Positions 45,815 to 53,801 of a DNA stretch of 64,000 bases are shown piece by piece. Where the stretch lies: positions 26,047-90,046 of the forward strand of contig JALXCZ010000004.1 in assembly GCA_026990595.1 (NCBI GenBank), in the 5' to 3' direction. This stretch comes from Sulfurovum sp. Lineage in GTDB: Bacteria > Campylobacterota > Campylobacteria > Campylobacterales > Sulfurovaceae. Each line of letters opens with the position of its first letter. Position 1 is the first letter of the stretch. The position numbers and the translations under genes were made by a program. The notes under the pieces were generated by a model, which was not told where the DNA came from, ran no database searches, and saw only the letters and a list, made by a program, of their open reading frames with translations.

Positions 45815-45975
45815 GATATTTCCTTGTTTTATTGTTTTACCTACACGGCTTCGCATTCGCTACGACCGTTTCGGTTCCAAAGCTAAAAACGCAAAGCAGT
45901 TTGCCTTTTTTAACGCTTTTCATCATTTGTGGACGGATTGTACCCACTTAACCTTAATATTTTTTTAAATTCAGT
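45815..45975 (-). promoter_or_regulatory. rplM-rpsI promoter and leader
   Basis: On the minus strand a TACAAT -10-like hexamer lies at 45937-45942. The leader of about 115 bases that follows can form hairpins: GCAAA with TTTGC, and ACCG with CGGT. This could be an autoregulatory ribosomal protein leader, but no known family is recognised. addA ends at 45976 on the same strand. Confidence 0.4.
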
Positions 45976-48705
45976 TTAGTTTAAGCTTGAAAGCACAATT
46001 TCCTTATCTAATAGATAAATTATCATCCCCTCTGTTCTTTTCCCTGTAATATGTGCAATTGCTTTTTTATAATATTCTACTTGATTCTGATGCTTTAATC
46101 CATATTTTTTAGAACTTTTATAGTCTATTACCAGATTATGGTTTTCATACTCCAAAAATAGATCTATCTGTTTTACTTCACCTTCAAAAGAGAGAGACTG
46201 TTCTTTACGTACTTTTGCACCCTCTAATAATGTTTGAAATGCTTCATCTGCGATTAAATCTCTTACACGTTGTGCTATCTCATCCATACTTTTCTTCGTG
46301 AGTTGCTGTCCATATCTGTTTTGCACTGCTACCCTAGCCATATGTAAACTTCTCTCATCAAATTGTGCCAACATCTCTAAAGCATAGTGCAAGGCTGTAC
46401 CAAATAAAATAGCTTCATAGTCTTTTTCGTCCTCTTCAGGCTTTTCAGGGCTCTCTTGTGTACCATAGTTTGTTATCGTAATGTTTGATGCTTCTTTGAT
46501 TATTTTTGGGTCAACACACGGGTTGACCCCTACAGTTTTTAACACACCTACAGACATGACCTTCATACCCAAAGCATCAAAGAGTGAATCTTTGGGCTTT
46601 CGTATCACTATCATTCCCTCCACTGCACGTGTGAGTGCAACATAGAGTACATTCATACTGTCTTTAGCAGAGGAGATTTTGCGTTCTTCCATAATCTGTG
46701 CATACTCAGAGTCAAAATTTTCTCTACCCTTTGTACGATAGAGTATCTTGTCTATATATAAACTTTCATCATAATGATACAAAAGTGCCGACTTATCAGT
46801 ATTCTTTCGCGTCAATTTATCTAAGAGTATCACATACTCAAACTCCAAACCTTTGGAGCCATGTATGGTCATTATCTTTGCTCCATACACAGTGTTGGAT
46901 GCCACAGCAATGCTTGAAGTATGAAACTCCTCCACAAAAGTAGGAATATCACTATAGTTGGAGGCAAACTCCAAAAGCTTCAATACATTTAAGTCTTCAT
47001 CAAAGTATCCAAACTCACGTATCAGTCTATCTATCACTTGCAGTGGAGACATAAAAGCAGAGAACCAAGAGAGATCTACCTCTTCAAGTGATTTACCTAC
47101 ATGAAGCAGCATTGCCTGTGCATCTATCTTCTCTCCAAAGAACAAATACTCTGTCATCGCCACCAATGCTGCTATTTTTGGCATATTTTTAAGTGAAGAG
47201 GAGGTCTTAAGTAAAGTCTCTATCCCCACATTTTGACATGCCTCTTGCAGAGTCTGTCCATCTTTGTTGGTAGAGACCAAAAAGGCTATGTCATCTACAT
47301 CAACCCCTAAATCTAACAATCTTTTGGCTTGTTTGACAGCTTCGTCTATAAGCTCTTCTGACTCTACTACTTCCACATACCCCTCAGATGCACCCTCTCT
47401 ACTCTTTTGGGGCACATACCCCTTCATACTAGGCTCAAACCAACGGTTCACCTGCTCTACTACGTTTTTGCTACTTCTGTAGTTGGTATCCATAGGGAGT
47501 ATCTCTACACCATAGTCATGGGCCACCTTATCAAACAACTCTTCTACCCCACCACGAAAACGGTAAAGCGACTGCTTGGTATCGCCCACATAGAAAAAAC
47601 TTCTAAACTCACTCTGCCCTGAACCTGCAAAAATTTCATCTATGAGTGGTTTGAGAAGTAAAAACTGCAAGGTAGAGGTATCCTGAAACTCATCTAGCAA
47701 TATGTGTTTAAACCTAGAGTCTATCTTAAAATACAAAAACTCCTTGCTGATACTCTCATATAAAAGCCTATAGGTGAAATAGGTCAAGTCATCAAAGCTC
47801 AACACCCCTGAACTCTTGGCATTGGTAATGTTGGCATTTCTGTAGTAGGCGTAGATATTAAAAAGGTTTTCTAGCACTATTGCTTCTCTAGCCTCAGCCC
47901 ATTTCGCCAGTTCTATTTTAAGATACGCATAGAATCCCTCTATCTCATCATTGGCTACTTTTTTATACCAGCTATGCTCCCCCAAAGTCTCTTTTTCAAA
48001 GAGTGTCTTGGCAAACAGCTCTTTAATACTCTTTGTTTCAAACTGCTTCATACACCGTGTAGCCGCTCCTACGCACTCAAGTGCTTTTATCATCTTTAGT
48101 CGTAAAGCTTCACAGACCTCTTCTTGTTTAGCTAAAACCAAACTACTCTTTTTTTGCTCTGGCAGTAAAGGGTCTACCTTATAAAAGTTCTGCATCAAGT
48201 CAAAGATCTTTCCAAAACGTTTATCTTCTATGTCTATAGCCAGTTTCACAAGATTGGAAAGCAAAGCATTGGCTTGTACTTCATCTAAAAAATGTTTCTC
48301 CAGTTCATCTGTGCCCTGCTCTTTGGTCACAAAGTCAGGCTCTAACCCCAACTCCAAAGAGGCAGAACGAAGTATGCTGGAAAAAAAGCTGTCAAGTGTC
48401 ACGATGAAAGAAGTATGTGAAAGAAACCGAGCCAATACCTCTGGCTGCTTCCTAAACAACTCTTCTCTACTCAACCCTGTCTCTACCAACACAGCATTCA
48501 AAAAGGCTTCATTGTCTCCAAGATTACGCAAAGAGTCCACTACCCTCTGTCGCATCTCTGCAGCTGCTTTGTTGGTAAATGTCGCTGCCAATATACTTGA
48601 CGGTGACTCTCCCATGAAAAGTAGTGAGATGTAACGTACGGAGAGTGCAAAGGTTTTGCCTGAGCCTGCTGAGGCTGAATACGCTAAAAAGGGTTTAAAA
48701 CTCAA
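45976..48705 (-). CDS. addA: AddA-like UvrD/RecB-family helicase-nuclease
   Basis: DNA helicase-nuclease for double-strand-break repair, paired with the AddB-like gene. The 909-residue protein has Walker A in SASAGSGKTFALSVRYISLL (about 10-29), AATFTNKAAAEMRQRV, the Walker B/DExQ motif HILLDEFQDTSTLQFLLL, GDTKQSLYRFRGG, TIHGSKGLEFEYVILL, and VALTRAVEGMIVI. The C-terminal nuclease domain has LVIDYKSSKKYG. It is shorter than Bacillus AddA (about 1230 residues), as is common in this phylum. Confidence 0.92.
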   Translation of the reverse strand: MSFKPFLAYSASAGSGKTFALSVRYISLLFMGESPSSILAATFTNKAAAEMRQRVVDSLRNLGDNEAFLNAVLVETGLSREELFRKQPEVLARFLSHTSFIVTLDSFFSSILRSASLELGLEPDFVTKEQGTDELEKHFLDEVQANALLSNLVKLAIDIEDKRFGKIFDLMQNFYKVDPLLPEQKKSSLVLAKQEEVCEALRLKMIKALECVGAATRCMKQFETKSIKELFAKTLFEKETLGEHSWYKKVANDEIEGFYAYLKIELAKWAEAREAIVLENLFNIYAYYRNANITNAKSSGVLSFDDLTYFTYRLLYESISKEFLYFKIDSRFKHILLDEFQDTSTLQFLLLKPLIDEIFAGSGQSEFRSFFYVGDTKQSLYRFRGGVEELFDKVAHDYGVEILPMDTNYRSSKNVVEQVNRWFEPSMKGYVPQKSREGASEGYVEVVESEELIDEAVKQAKRLLDLGVDVDDIAFLVSTNKDGQTLQEACQNVGIETLLKTSSSLKNMPKIAALVAMTEYLFFGEKIDAQAMLLHVGKSLEEVDLSWFSAFMSPLQVIDRLIREFGYFDEDLNVLKLLEFASNYSDIPTFVEEFHTSSIAVASNTVYGAKIMTIHGSKGLEFEYVILLDKLTRKNTDKSALLYHYDESLYIDKILYRTKGRENFDSEYAQIMEERKISSAKDSMNVLYVALTRAVEGMIVIRKPKDSLFDALGMKVMSVGVLKTVGVNPCVDPKIIKEASNITITNYGTQESPEKPEEDEKDYEAILFGTALHYALEMLAQFDERSLHMARVAVQNRYGQQLTKKSMDEIAQRVRDLIADEAFQTLLEGAKVRKEQSLSFEGEVKQIDLFLEYENHNLVIDYKSSKKYGLKHQNQVEYYKKAIAHITGKRTEGMIIYLLDKEIVLSSLN

Positions 48706-48807
48706 TTTATACTCTTTACTTTTTATTTTTCATATCATACCTATTTTCATAACATATTTACTTTATGTCACTATAATGCCATCAATAAACCATCAAGGAA
48801 ACACACT

Positions 48808-49251
48808 ATGTTCAAACAACTTTTACTCTGGACTTTAGGTACTTTTATTCTGCTTCAAGCTATTCAAATAGATATTCCAAAACCTCCTAAAACAGTTGAT
48901 CCGACAAAGGAGATACAGGCACCCAAGGAGATTATGTCAATGCTTAAGACCTCTTGTTACGACTGTCACTCCTACCAGACTAAAATGCCATGGTATGGAC
49001 ATATTTCTCCTATGTCCCTTGAAGTAAAAAGTCATATTAAAAATGGAAGAATCGCTGTGAACTTTCAGGAATGGGGAAATTATGATGAAGCAAAAAAACA
49101 GAAGATATACAAAGGTATTGCAAAAACGATCAATTTTCAAATGCCTATGCCTATGTACTTGACCATTCATAAAGATGCCAAACTTACAAAAAAACAGCGT
49201 AACCAAATCAAAGTATGGGCAGAAAGTCACATCAAAGAGGATGAGTATTAA
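48808..49251 (+). CDS. haem-binding domain protein
   Basis: A 147-residue exported protein with an N-terminal hydrophobic helix (about 4-22) and one haem site, CYDCH (about 51-55), preceded by MLKTSC. The WYGHISPMSLEVKSHIKNGR and MPMPMYLTIHKDAKLT blocks match the haem-binding (Haem_bd) family. It is likely a periplasmic anchored monohaem cytochrome. Its stop codon lies inside the left copy of the 23-bp direct repeat, and it converges on the island. Confidence 0.87.
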   Translation: MFKQLLLWTLGTFILLQAIQIDIPKPPKTVDPTKEIQAPKEIMSMLKTSCYDCHSYQTKMPWYGHISPMSLEVKSHIKNGRIAVNFQEWGNYDEAKKQKIYKGIAKTINFQMPMPMYLTIHKDAKLTKKQRNQIKVWAESHIKEDEY

Positions 49252-49266
49252 AGATACTCCCCTCTC
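49244..49266. repeat. island-flanking direct repeat, left copy
   Basis: The 23 bases read AGTATTAAAGATACT then CCCCTCTC and match the copy at 55028-55050 at 22 positions. The first 15 bases form a near-perfect hyphenated palindrome around AAA. On the minus strand the repeat reproduces the last codons and stop of addB. It marks the left edge of the AT-rich island, overlapping the stop of the haem-binding gene. Confidence 0.8.
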
Positions 49267-49283
49267 TATCTCTACTCTTATTT

Positions 49284-49595
49284 TTAATCCACCAACATCT
49301 CTTTAATAATTTTCTTCACTTTATCTATATTTTTTTTACTAACTTTTGTATCTGTTATTTTAACTATACGTTTTACAGATATAGTCCGTATCTGGTCAAG
49401 TACCACAAAGCTATCGGGTTTAAGTTGTACTCTTGTAGGATAGTCTTTCTTTTTTGAAGTCATAGGTGCTACAATGACATTAGAATAGTTCATCTCATAG
49501 GGAGAGATGACCAAACAAGGTCTAGTTTTTTGTATCTCAGAACCGACTGTAGGATTAAGATTTACTATCACAACGCTATATTGCTTATATCTCAT
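49284..49595 (-). CDS. mazF: MazF/PemK-like endoribonuclease toxin
   Basis: Toxin of the CcdB/PemK/MazF fold, which cleaves mRNA. The start at 49595 (MRYKQYSVVIVNLNPTVGSEI) fits the family; ATGs upstream at 49604-49610 lie in the antitoxin gene. The 103-residue protein has NPTVGSEIQKTRPCLVISP (about 13-31), NVIVAPMTSKK and a C-terminal helix. It overlaps mazE by 11 bases. A functional toxin is likely, given intact motifs. Confidence 0.88.
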   Translation of the reverse strand: MRYKQYSVVIVNLNPTVGSEIQKTRPCLVISPYEMNYSNVIVAPMTSKKKDYPTRVQLKPDSFVVLDQIRTISVKRIVKITDTKVSKKNIDKVKKIIKEMLVD

Positions 49596-49815
49596 CCCAC
49601 GCATCCACATCTAAAGTATCATCTATCAGCAGTGCATTATCACTGTCACTAAACTTATCACCCCAACCTTTCCGAGGTTCTTCTACTACATCTAGTATAA
49701 TACTACCCTCTTCTATACGCAGTTCAAAGCTTTGAGGTTTATCCATTTCTTTAAGAATAGAAGATGGTATCCGTATGCCTTTACTCGTTCCTATGTTTAT
49801 AAGTGAAACCTGCAT
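49585..49815 (-). CDS. mazE: MazE/AbrB-like antitoxin
   Basis: Antitoxin of 76 residues. The N-terminal AbrB/MazE swapped-hairpin domain is visible (SLINIGTSKGIRIPSSILKEM, about 4-24). An acidic C-terminal tail (DALLIDDTLDVDAWDEI in part) probably wraps the toxin. It has a consensus sigma-70 promoter with a palindromic operator, fitting autoregulation by the MazE-MazF complex. Confidence 0.88.
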   Translation of the reverse strand: MQVSLINIGTSKGIRIPSSILKEMDKPQSFELRIEEGSIILDVVEEPRKGWGDKFSDSDNALLIDDTLDVDAWDEI

Positions 49816-49829
49816 AATGACTCCTTTTT

Positions 49830-49861
49830 ATAATTATAGTATAATTATGTTTTTATGTCAA
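49830..49861 (-). promoter_or_regulatory. mazEF promoter and palindromic operator
   Basis: On the minus strand TTGACA (49856-49861) is followed after exactly 17 bases by TATAAT (49833-49838), a perfect sigma-70 consensus. A 19-base palindrome, ATAATTATA and TATAATTAT around one base (49830-49848), covers the -10 and is a likely autoregulatory operator. AAAAAGGAGT precedes the mazE start. Confidence 0.75.
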
Positions 49862-49891
49862 ATTGAAATATTATTTTTAGAAAATTTTTAA

Positions 49892-50842
49892 CTATATTAG
49901 CTTCAAACTATATTCATATATCTTACTAATACCTTTACTTCTACCTCTACTCTTAATTGGAAAATCAAATTTTGTTGCTACGTCAATTTTATTTTCTAAC
50001 TTTTTATTTACTAAAAATATTGATGCACCTATTGTACAAGGTTTTGTTCCTAGCGGCATAATAACAATTTTTCTATCAGGATTATTTTCAATAATTTTTT
50101 CAAGAATCCTATATGTTTCATATGGATCATCAGCAGGTGCATAATGCATTTCTTTATAATTATCTATTAAGTGATAATGTTTTGATAATGAAATATTTTC
50201 CCATCCAAATTTAAAACCAGGAACAGGCATTACATAGATAAAGTCATTATATTTATTATCATCTTCATTATTTTTTTCTATTACTCTACCCAACCTATTT
50301 TCCTCAAATCCAATAAAAGTTATTAACATAGCCGTTCTATTAGTAGAAACTGCATCATGTGGGTCTTTTAGTAAAAAAGGTTTTATATATTTATGTGGAT
50401 GATAATCTTCCGAAAGTTCGTATGCTTCATTATCTAAATTATTCTGTACTTTTTTGGTATATTCTAACGGTTCAGCATATAAAATACTTATTTTTATGTC
50501 CTTACTCTCTACTCCTGATAAAGATAGTAATATTTGCAATATCTCAGTATAGCCTAATGACGTAGCTTCAAGAAATATAGATGGAATATTGTTAACTTTT
50601 ATAGTATCTAAAATTTGTTTTTTAAATTCAATAAAATTTTTATTATTAGCATTGACCAAAAAAGTATTAGTCTCATTCTGATAAATAATTTCTAAGTTTA
50701 CTTTACATTTTTTAGAAAAAACATTTACCATCTGTGTGCTTCTATCATCTATTTTATTTCCATGAAAAAATAAACTATTTGAAATGCACTCAAGATTGTC
50801 TATAGATGAATACTCTTTAATCTTCATAAATTCTAGCTTCAT
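49892..50842 (-). CDS. unrecognised cassette protein with possible CARF-like motif
   Basis: I recognise no family for this 316-residue protein. It has an alternating strand-helix (Rossmann-like) pattern: IPSIFLEATSLGYTEILQILL, IKISILYAEPLEYT, AMLITFIGFEENRLG, YVMPVPGFKFGWENI, and KIVIMPLGTKPCTIGASIFLV (about 258-278 in blocks). The GTKP segment after a hydrophobic strand recalls the GTK motif of CARF-type nucleotide sensors. There is no visible nuclease or membrane domain. It overlaps the ATPase gene by ATGA and is the last gene of the cassette. Confidence 0.75.
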   Translation of the reverse strand: MKLEFMKIKEYSSIDNLECISNSLFFHGNKIDDRSTQMVNVFSKKCKVNLEIIYQNETNTFLVNANNKNFIEFKKQILDTIKVNNIPSIFLEATSLGYTEILQILLSLSGVESKDIKISILYAEPLEYTKKVQNNLDNEAYELSEDYHPHKYIKPFLLKDPHDAVSTNRTAMLITFIGFEENRLGRVIEKNNEDDNKYNDFIYVMPVPGFKFGWENISLSKHYHLIDNYKEMHYAPADDPYETYRILEKIIENNPDRKIVIMPLGTKPCTIGASIFLVNKKLENKIDVATKFDFPIKSRGRSKGISKIYEYSLKLI

Positions 50843-52854
50843 TTAATCATATCCAATAAAGTAATTTCTTCAGAGTTATCATTTTCATTATTATTTTTTT
50901 CTGCATACTTTTTATGTAATTCTTGATACTCAATATCTGTACCTAAAAAAATTGTTTTAATTTCTGAATAATTAAAATCATATTTCCTTTTCTTTCTAAA
51001 GCTTATACCAAAATATGATGACAGCATTGGATGTAATCTATATTCTTTTAAAGAATTATTTTGAGAACTTTTCCATTTTTTAGTATTATCTTTTTCTGTT
51101 AATACTGACCATACAAGTAATTCTCTTAACAAAAGTTCATAATCAGCTATTTCACTACTTGATAACTTTTCTTCTTCTGCAGAAGAAATAAGTGCAAAAA
51201 GATTTACTTCTGCAAAACTTTGTGCGGGATTGTTATGCGCAAGTTCAAATAACTTACCTAATCGTTCTGCTATTTTTTTTAATTTTTTACCATACGTACC
51301 AAGATATGCAATTTTCCTATCAAATTCATTTCTACTTACATCTCGTACAACATTTGCCTGGTATTCAATATTAACTGAAATATCTTGCAAGCTTTGAAAA
51401 CTACTATTTTGCTTTTCTACATAAATAAAACACTGAAGTACTAATTCTAAAGTATGTCTGATATTTAAAGCTGATTGCTCAGTAAAATGTTTAAATCCAC
51501 CATAATATGGACATCTTCTATTTATTTTTTCTTTATTATATATATAGAGGATTGCTCCAAAAAGATTATTATTCTTCCATTTTGCATATTCTTCTATTTT
51601 ATTAGTAAAACTATCTAATAAAATTTTTGCATTAATACTTTTTCTATGTAATAAAACAGCATTTAAAATACTTTCTTCGGGCTTATCATCATCAATAAAT
51701 TGTTCTACTTTAAAATCTGTATTTCTACCTAATGCTGATTGAATTGATTTATTTACTTTTCCTCTTAGGAGAGTATCGCCCATAATAATTTTTGAAACCT
51801 CTTTTAACGATATAGATGGGAACATATTATTAATGATTTTATCAATTTTATCTTGATACTCATCATCTTTTCGTAGTTTAATAAATTCTTCATCAGACAA
51901 ATAGTTTAAATCATATTCTATTAAATCTATGTATTTATCATTAAAGACTGTTTGGACTTTATTTATAATGATTTCTGCTGCAAGTAATTTAAAGTTATCC
52001 ACTCCTATTAAATCAACTTCAATATTAATTTCTCTATAATCATTTCGTGGCTGAATGCTTTCACTAGCTAGTGTAGAAGCAGCAGGTTCATAATAATTTT
52101 TATATGCCACATTGTAAATTGTACTTTCTGGTACATGCTTTATCCATGTATTAACTAATTGTTGCTGTTCTTGATTTAAATTTTCAAATTCATCTATAAA
52201 AATATGAAATTTTGTATCTTTAAATACTTCGACATTTTTGATAATTTTTATAAAAAACTCAATCTTTTCTTTTGCTTTAAATGGAAAAGGGAAAGTATCT
52301 TCTGGATTACATAGCCAATCCACTAATTCAGATCGTAGCATATGTCCTTCATCTTCAAAATCTATAAATTTAATATCTTTTGGAATACCTAAAAACTTAA
52401 GTACCCTACGAGGTAATACAAGCCTACGTATTGACTCTTTAATATCATTATTTTCGTATGAAGATTGTAAAAAGGTTTTTAAAAATTTACTTAACTCAAT
52501 AAAAATAGATAATCCAACATATGCATTAAATGCAGATAACCAATCTTTTCCTAAGACCGAACTTGTCATATCTATAAGTAGCTCTGAGTCTGGCTTAAAA
52601 TACAACCCTATTCTCTTCAATTCAATATTACTAATCTTGTCTTTTTTAGAACTTAAAATAGTAGGATAACAATGATAAAGTAAATAAGCTGTTTTACCTA
52701 TACCTCGGCCACCTGTGATGTGCGTTGATTTCTCACTCTGTAATAAATTATACTCTTTATAATTAATAGGAAGTACATACTCGCCCCAAACATCAGAAGA
52801 TGATTCTTCTGCCCTATTCATAGAAAAAGAGCTAGTTAATGATTTTCTTTTCAT
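50839..52854 (-). CDS. P-loop (ORC/CDC6-like AAA) ATPase of the cassette
   Basis: A 671-residue ATPase. Walker A is GGRGIGKTA (48-56) and Walker B is IFIDEFEN (218-225), followed by LNQEQQQLVNTWIKHVP, a layout like ORC/CDC6- or STAND-type AAA proteins in prokaryotic conflict systems. The C-terminal half is helical with no obvious nuclease motif. It may sense an invader or gate an effector. It starts 8 bases after the phosphoribosyltransferase-like gene. Confidence 0.8.
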   Translation of the reverse strand: MKRKSLTSSFSMNRAEESSSDVWGEYVLPINYKEYNLLQSEKSTHITGGRGIGKTAYLLYHCYPTILSSKKDKISNIELKRIGLYFKPDSELLIDMTSSVLGKDWLSAFNAYVGLSIFIELSKFLKTFLQSSYENNDIKESIRRLVLPRRVLKFLGIPKDIKFIDFEDEGHMLRSELVDWLCNPEDTFPFPFKAKEKIEFFIKIIKNVEVFKDTKFHIFIDEFENLNQEQQQLVNTWIKHVPESTIYNVAYKNYYEPAASTLASESIQPRNDYREINIEVDLIGVDNFKLLAAEIIINKVQTVFNDKYIDLIEYDLNYLSDEEFIKLRKDDEYQDKIDKIINNMFPSISLKEVSKIIMGDTLLRGKVNKSIQSALGRNTDFKVEQFIDDDKPEESILNAVLLHRKSINAKILLDSFTNKIEEYAKWKNNNLFGAILYIYNKEKINRRCPYYGGFKHFTEQSALNIRHTLELVLQCFIYVEKQNSSFQSLQDISVNIEYQANVVRDVSRNEFDRKIAYLGTYGKKLKKIAERLGKLFELAHNNPAQSFAEVNLFALISSAEEEKLSSSEIADYELLLRELLVWSVLTEKDNTKKWKSSQNNSLKEYRLHPMLSSYFGISFRKKRKYDFNYSEIKTIFLGTDIEYQELHKKYAEKNNNENDNSEEITLLDMIK

Positions 52855-52862
52855 TTCATTCC

Positions 52863-53801
52863 TTAAAATTTTTCATACAATGGAGACCATGAATTATCAT
52901 CATTGGTACAGCGAATAAGTGGTATTGTATTATCTGGTATGCCTGTTGAAAATATTAAATTTAACCCTAAATTTCCGAATCCAAAACTATCTTCTTTATA
53001 TTGTTTTAATTCTTTTCTATGAACAAGTGATATATAAAAAGTTTCTAAATCTTCAATGGAATTTTCAGCATCAAAATAGCCATCATCTTGTATTTTAAAA
53101 TCCAACATATGATTATCACAAGTAATTATTTCTAATGGTTTTATAATTAATGTATTAGAATAATCTAAAGATTTAAATGTTTGATAAATACTTTTAATTC
53201 CTTTTACGTGAGCAATAAGTGGTGTAAAAATGATATAATCGTATTTTATTAAATCATTTTTATAAGCAGTTAAAAAATCATTAATTTGTTTGCCACTTGC
53301 AAGAATATCATCAATAAAAATCAAAGCTTTATGATGTTCTCTTATTTTATTAGCAGTTACTTTACAAACTAACTCTTTGGCAATAAATTTATCTCTTAAT
53401 CTTCTTATATAATCATTTCCACTATCTCCAAGTTCATCAGAGGTAATAGTACTAAATGAAAAATTCATTACGTGCCTAAAGTCTTTATCTTTAAGTTTAA
53501 TTCTCCATTCATTCATTGTCATATTGAACGGATATATTTTATTTTCTTCCAAAAGATTTGGTATCGTGATATGAAATAACTTACTAATCATAGAATCGAT
53601 GCTTTTATCATTCCTGTATACTAATTTGTATAATATAAGTGCGGATAAATATTTTTCCTCATTTGTTTTAAAGTTCTCTAGCCATTTGTGTAGTTTTCTA
53701 ATTTCAATTTTATCCCAGTAACCAATGAGAATTAATTTTTCACTTTTCCTTACCATCTCATTATAAAATTCTAAATAATTATTTGGAGCTTTAAACGCCA
53801 T
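52863..53801 (-). CDS. phosphoribosyltransferase-like protein of the cassette
   Basis: A 312-residue protein. Residues 161-172 read IFIDDILASGKQ, the PRPP-binding loop of type I phosphoribosyltransferases (hydrophobics, DD, then SG). The N-terminal helical part, with HKWLENFKTNEEKYLSALIL (about 38-57 in blocks), resembles the PRTase-CE type proteins predicted in immune or conflict systems. Whether it makes a nucleotide signal, salvages a base or acts as a toxin is unknown. It overlaps the methyltransferase gene by 11 bases. Confidence 0.8.
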   Translation of the reverse strand: MAFKAPNNYLEFYNEMVRKSEKLILIGYWDKIEIRKLHKWLENFKTNEEKYLSALILYKLVYRNDKSIDSMISKLFHITIPNLLEENKIYPFNMTMNEWRIKLKDKDFRHVMNFSFSTITSDELGDSGNDYIRRLRDKFIAKELVCKVTANKIREHHKALIFIDDILASGKQINDFLTAYKNDLIKYDYIIFTPLIAHVKGIKSIYQTFKSLDYSNTLIIKPLEIITCDNHMLDFKIQDDGYFDAENSIEDLETFYISLVHRKELKQYKEDSFGFGNLGLNLIFSTGIPDNTIPLIRCTNDDNSWSPLYEKF

